Positions 63,081-64,000 of a stretch of 64,000 nucleotides of DNA are shown here, in pieces. The first letter of the stretch is position 1, and each line of letters opens with the position of its first letter. Under the pieces are notes generated by a model, which saw only the letters and a program-made list of their open reading frames with translations, ran no database searches and was not told where the DNA came from. The stretch comes from Parastagonospora avenae f. sp. tritici 18332-5 (Eukaryota; Ascomycota; Dothideomycetes; Pleosporales; Phaeosphaeriaceae). A program made the position numbers and the translations under genes. The DNA is taken from assembly GCA_022559985.1 (NCBI GenBank), contig JAFJTR010000064.1, positions 1 to 64,000 on the forward strand, given 5' to 3'.

Positions 63081-63552
63081 TCGAAAAACAAAAAGAGGAA
63101 TGGGGAATGTCTGGATCGGGCTGGGCTATTAAATCTGTTTTTACCATCACCAAAGATCCGACGAGACAAGGCGATGTGCTCCGTCGCCAGCTCAGATCAG
63201 AAATTCGGTTTCGCAAGTGGGCATGTGGGCATATGGGCTCTCCTCCTCTCTTCTCCACTATGTCCTTTTCCCAAATTCAAAAACTGCAAAGATCCCGGGA
63301 TATATCCTGTCTTCTCGGACGCTCCAAATGCAGCTACATTGGAGCGATGTTCTTCTCCCTCCTTCTCTTTCTCTTTCTCCTTCGCCTTCTCCTTCTCTCA
63401 AAAAACGACAACATGACTTGGGATGTCTCTGCGCGACTCCTCCAAAACACGTCGAGGTTTGCGGGATGCTCCTGCTGAAAGGCCCGGGGAAACAAACGCA
63501 TGGAAGTTCTGTGCTCTGTTCCTCGACCTAAATAAAATCGCCATGCTGATGG
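63081..63552. other. Pyrimidine-rich stretch
   Basis: Continuation of the C/T-rich region with TTCTCTTTCTC runs near 63350-63400. No gene supported. Confidence 0.4.
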
Positions 63553-63767
63553 TGTTAGTAGCACTTCGTCTGCAACGCGATAGTTGCAGTAAGTGGGTGT
63601 ACAATATTGTAGGATGGGGTCGATCAAGTTAGGAGTGTATATTGTTGCAGATTGATGATGTTCTATCTGTCGTACGAACGCGTTCATATACAATTCTGCT
63701 GCGCACAGGCCCGCAGGCCTGTGCATCAGCAGCTCACGTGATAATGAGGATTGCTATGTACGGACAG
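63553..63767 (-). repeat. Dispersed 215-bp palindromic repeat, copy B
   Basis: Inverted copy of 18122-18336 (204 of 215 matches by eye, no gaps). The large palindrome at 63703-63724 is imperfect here, with one central mismatch. At most of the transition sites this copy keeps C or G where copy A has T or A, so copy A looks more mutated. Confidence 0.9.
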
Positions 63768-64000
63768 GCCTCGACTTATGATGACAGACATAAATTGATG
63801 CTTTCTTTGACCGAAAACTGAAGAAGGAAAGCCGCATGGTCCGTGGGCTCCTGGCAGTTAACCGCATATAAAGCCCTCCTGCCTCCACCTTCTCTCTACA
63901 ACGACCACGAGCCAATCCGGTTTCTTCAAAGCATGGAGAAAGACTTCCATGTCTTTCTGTTCTTTTTCTTGCCAAACAGCTAGTAAAAAGCATACATGCT
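63768..64000. other. Window edge with TATA-like box
   Basis: TATAAA at 63867-63872 is followed by a pyrimidine-rich leader and an ATG at 63933 whose frame stops after 16 codons. It may be the promoter and start of a gene with an early intron, cut by the window end. Confidence 0.35.

Noticed and set aside
18122..63767. The inverted pair as ends of one giant transposon (Starship-like)
   Set aside because: No tyrosine-recombinase (DUF3435-type) or other transposase gene between them, and the interval is full of conserved housekeeping genes.
1..64000. tRNA, rRNA and CRISPR arrays
   Set aside because: No TTCGA-type tRNA arm with matching stems, no rRNA-like stretch and no regularly spaced repeats were found on reading both strands; CRISPR is not expected in a fungus.

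Overview
This is a 64 kb piece of a filamentous ascomycete nuclear genome. Genes lie on both strands. Many are split by short introns (44-100 nt) with GT...CTAAC/CTGAC...AG signals, and the proteins are typically fungal: a Zn2Cys6 regulator, BTB proteins, a GH17 glucanase with a GPI-type tail, a PL1 pectate lyase, fused Egt1, Cho2 and mitochondrial Rpo41. The protein mix fits Dothideomycetes/Pleosporales best; that is an inference, not something the sequence proves.

Layout. 0-7 kb: 3' end of an acidic protein, a DHA2-type MFS transporter, a small secreted/anchored protein and a pectate lyase. 7.5-17 kb: mitochondrial RNA polymerase, a type II membrane glycosyltransferase-like protein, and a CYP504-like cytochrome P450. 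17-26.8 kb is gene-poor: it holds short repeats, a MITE-like hairpin, one hypothetical gene, an aldoxime dehydratase gene and two decayed genes whose in-frame stops look like C-to-T changes. 26.8-38 kb: a 3-beta-HSD/NAD-epimerase-type SDR, a TRK potassium transporter, a zinc-cluster regulator abutting a truncated GPH sugar-transporter relic, a GH17 glucanase and a small two-exon gene. 38-43.6 kb: two BTB-type genes flanking a mitochondrial rhomboid protease with a GC-AG intron. 44-52 kb: a 6-exon PHD-finger gene and an 8-exon ergothioneine synthase Egt1. 52-62 kb: a hypothetical coiled-coil protein, the 10-exon phospholipid methyltransferase Cho2, and a Lon protease ending in the peroxisomal signal SRL. 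62-64 kb: a degenerate pyrimidine-rich tandem repeat and an inverted copy of the 18.1 kb repeat.

How the genes relate. Most are independent housekeeping or cell-surface genes. Two links are suggestive. The zinc-cluster gene sits directly upstream of a dead sugar transporter, which looks like a broken regulator-transporter pair. The aldoxime dehydratase and the CYP504-like P450 lie on either side of the decayed zone and could act at two steps of phenylacetaldoxime/phenylacetate metabolism, but no nitrilase is present here.

Most unusual signals: a 215-bp repeat about 95% identical in two inverted copies 45 kb apart (18122-18336 and 63553-63767) with strong internal palindromes; three relics with transition-type lesions; a 121-codon open frame continuing after the RPO41 stop; and a non-canonical GC-AG intron. 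No tRNA, rRNA, CRISPR array or intact transposase gene was found. Exon boundaries were worked out by eye from splice signals and family similarity.
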